The notes under the pieces were generated by a model. That model was not told the origin of the DNA. It worked only from the letters and a program-made list of their open reading frames with translations, and made no database searches. From an uncultured Veillonellaceae bacterium (lineage in GTDB: Bacteria; Bacillota; Negativicutes; Veillonellales; Dialisteraceae), in contig CAKMIA010000012.1 of NCBI GenBank assembly GCA_927353735.1, positions 1-38,529 on the forward strand: a stretch of DNA of 38,529 nucleotides, written 5' to 3'. The position numbers were made by a program, and so were the translations under genes. Shown here piece after piece: positions 37,699 to 38,529 of the stretch; within the stretch, counting starts at the first letter, position 1; each line of letters begins with the position of its first letter.

Positions 37699-38274
37699 AT
37701 GACTCTGACGGAACTGGCGGTGGCATGCCGCACGTACCGGCGCTTTACGCAGGAGGAGGTGCCGCAGGAGCTGCTGGCCATGATGGTGGAAAATGCGCGC
37801 ATTTCCAACAGCGCCATGAACATGCAGCCCCTCCGCTATACGGTGGTCCGCGATCCGGAGCTGGTGGCGGGCATGCAGCCTCTCGTACACTGGGCGGCGA
37901 AGCTGCCGAAGGAGATCGGCACGCCGAAGGAGGGCGAGCAGCCTACGGCCTTCATCGTGATCGCCACGGAGGGACGGGAGACGCCCTACACCAATATCGA
38001 CGTGGGCATCGCCGTGCGCACCATGACGCTCACCGCCTGCGAGGGCGGCGTGGGCAGCTGCATCATGGGCAATGTGAACGTGAAGAAGGTGCAGGAGCTG
38101 CTGGATATGCCGGAAAGCTGGACGCCGAAGCTCGTGCTGGCCCTTGGCTATCCGGACCATGCGAGCGTGGTGGTGGATCTGCCGGAAAACGGCGACACCA
38201 GCTATTATGTCAATGAGGACCGGGACTACTTCGTTCCGAAGCGCAGTCAGGAGGACATCATTCTCTGGCGGTGA
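37699..38274 (+). CDS. Nitroreductase-family FMN protein, second copy
   Basis: 191 residues. AVACRTYRRFTQEEVPQELLAMMVENARISNSAMNMQPLRYTVV holds the R-x-x-R-x-F FMN-phosphate motif and the isoalloxazine contact segment. DVGIAVRTMTLTACEGGVGSCIMGNVN and LVLALGYPDH complete the fold. It is only distantly like the copy at 17782-18282. It uses NAD(P)H to reduce an unknown acceptor. GAGGAGG precedes the ATG. Co-transcribed with ridA and ended by the terminator at 38284-38306. Confidence 0.88.
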   Translation: MTLTELAVACRTYRRFTQEEVPQELLAMMVENARISNSAMNMQPLRYTVVRDPELVAGMQPLVHWAAKLPKEIGTPKEGEQPTAFIVIATEGRETPYTNIDVGIAVRTMTLTACEGGVGSCIMGNVNVKKVQELLDMPESWTPKLVLALGYPDHASVVVDLPENGDTSYYVNEDRDYFVPKRSQEDIILWR

Positions 38275-38283
38275 GACCGGAAG

Positions 38284-38306
38284 AGCGGCGGAAACGCCGC
38301 TTTTTT
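38284..38306 (+). terminator. Intrinsic terminator
   Basis: AGCGGCG-GAAA-CGCCGCT with six T. Confidence 0.9.
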
Positions 38307-38357
38307 CGTGCGTTTCTTTCCGGAAACGGCGAATTTTGAAAATTTGAGAAAAAGTGC

Positions 38358-38386
38358 TTGCCAGGACGGACGTTTTCTGCTATTAT
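38358..38386 (+). promoter_or_regulatory. Promoter of the tRNA cluster
   Basis: TTGCCA (38358-38363), a 17-base spacer and extended TGcTATTAT (-10 at 38381-38386). The tRNA starts 14 bases later. Confidence 0.8.
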
Positions 38387-38399
38387 ACTTGTGTTGTAT

Positions 38400-38475
38400 T
38401 CCTGAATAGCTCAGTTGGTAGAGCAATCGGCTGTTAACCGATCGGTCGTAGGTTCGAGTCCTACTTCAGGAGCCA
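38400..38475 (+). tRNA. tRNA-Asn (GTT)
   Basis: A full cloverleaf: acceptor TCCTGAA/TTCAGGA, D-arm GCTC-AGTTGGTA-GAGC, anticodon stem ATCGG/CCGAT with loop CTGTTAA (GTT at 38433-38435), T-arm with GGTTCGAGTCC. Discriminator G and an encoded CCA. Confidence 0.96.
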
Positions 38476-38476
38476 T

Positions 38477-38529
38477 GGCCTGTTCGTCAAGTGGTTAAGA
38501 CACCGCCCTTTCACGGCGGGTTCGGGGGT
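38477..38529 (+). tRNA. tRNA-Glu (TTC), cut by the window edge
   Basis: Starts GGCCTGTT one base after the Asn CCA. The D-arm includes GTCAAGTGGTTAAGAC; the anticodon stem CCGCC/GGCGG holds loop CTTTCAC, with TTC at 38510-38512. The 3' third lies outside the window. Confidence 0.93.

Noticed and set aside
1..38529. CRISPR array or integrative element
   Set aside because: No regularly spaced direct repeats and no integrase, recombinase or att-like duplication next to the tRNA genes within the window.

Overview
The window is about 38.5 kb of GC-rich bacterial chromosome. It carries lpxC-fabZ-lpxA (lipid A synthesis, so an outer membrane) together with Firmicutes-style features: a T-box leader, strong AAAGGAGG ribosome-binding sites, many TGnTATAAT promoters and intrinsic terminators after most units. 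That combination points to a diderm Firmicute of the class Negativicutes (Veillonella/Dialister/Megasphaera/Selenomonas relatives). This placement is inferred; no rRNA gene is present. No insertion sequence, integrase, prophage or CRISPR array was seen. Most genes are ordinary housekeeping or transport genes.

Layout. 1-166: tail of an ABC ATPase. 344-3291: tyrS, a VOC-fold gene, tcdA and a papain-like-fold gene. 3382-5628: a secreted protein, a metallo-beta-lactamase-fold protein and a universal stress protein. 5705-9654: a DUF2157/GDYXXLXY pair, sixA-like, thiD and a YfbR-like nucleotidase. 9892-15140: a tight five-gene operon made of a TIM-barrel isomerase/epimerase, a complete Fbp/Afu-type ABC importer and a PHP phosphoesterase. 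15225-17558 (minus): lpxC-fabZ-lpxA. 17782-20700: a nitroreductase, then divergent upp and an oligopeptide-type binding protein. 20752-25620 (minus): one giant Type ISP-like restriction-modification gene with an AT-rich, apparently swapped target-recognition segment. 25857-28895: an AGCS Na+/amino-acid symporter and a class III CoA-transferase that looks highly expressed.

28990-32305 is the most distinctive part. A near-consensus promoter drives a T-box leader with one Stem I but two consecutive T-box antiterminator/terminator modules. It is followed by a secreted PheC-like (cyclohexadienyl dehydratase) protein and two tandem TrpX-like binding lipoproteins. The probable UUC specifier and the A73-type T-box match phenylalanine control. 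32712-38274 holds an aldehyde dehydrogenase (minus), an RluA-type pseudouridine synthase, a secreted DUF3298 protein, a LysE exporter with a YbaK deacylase (minus), RidA and a second nitroreductase. The window ends in a tRNA cluster (tRNA-Asn, then tRNA-Glu cut by the edge).

The strongest leads are the Phe T-box with its tandem decision modules and secreted PheC-like gene, the putative phosphorylated-sugar uptake operon, and the mosaic Type ISP gene. Functions are assigned by recognising motifs and family patterns; no database search was run.
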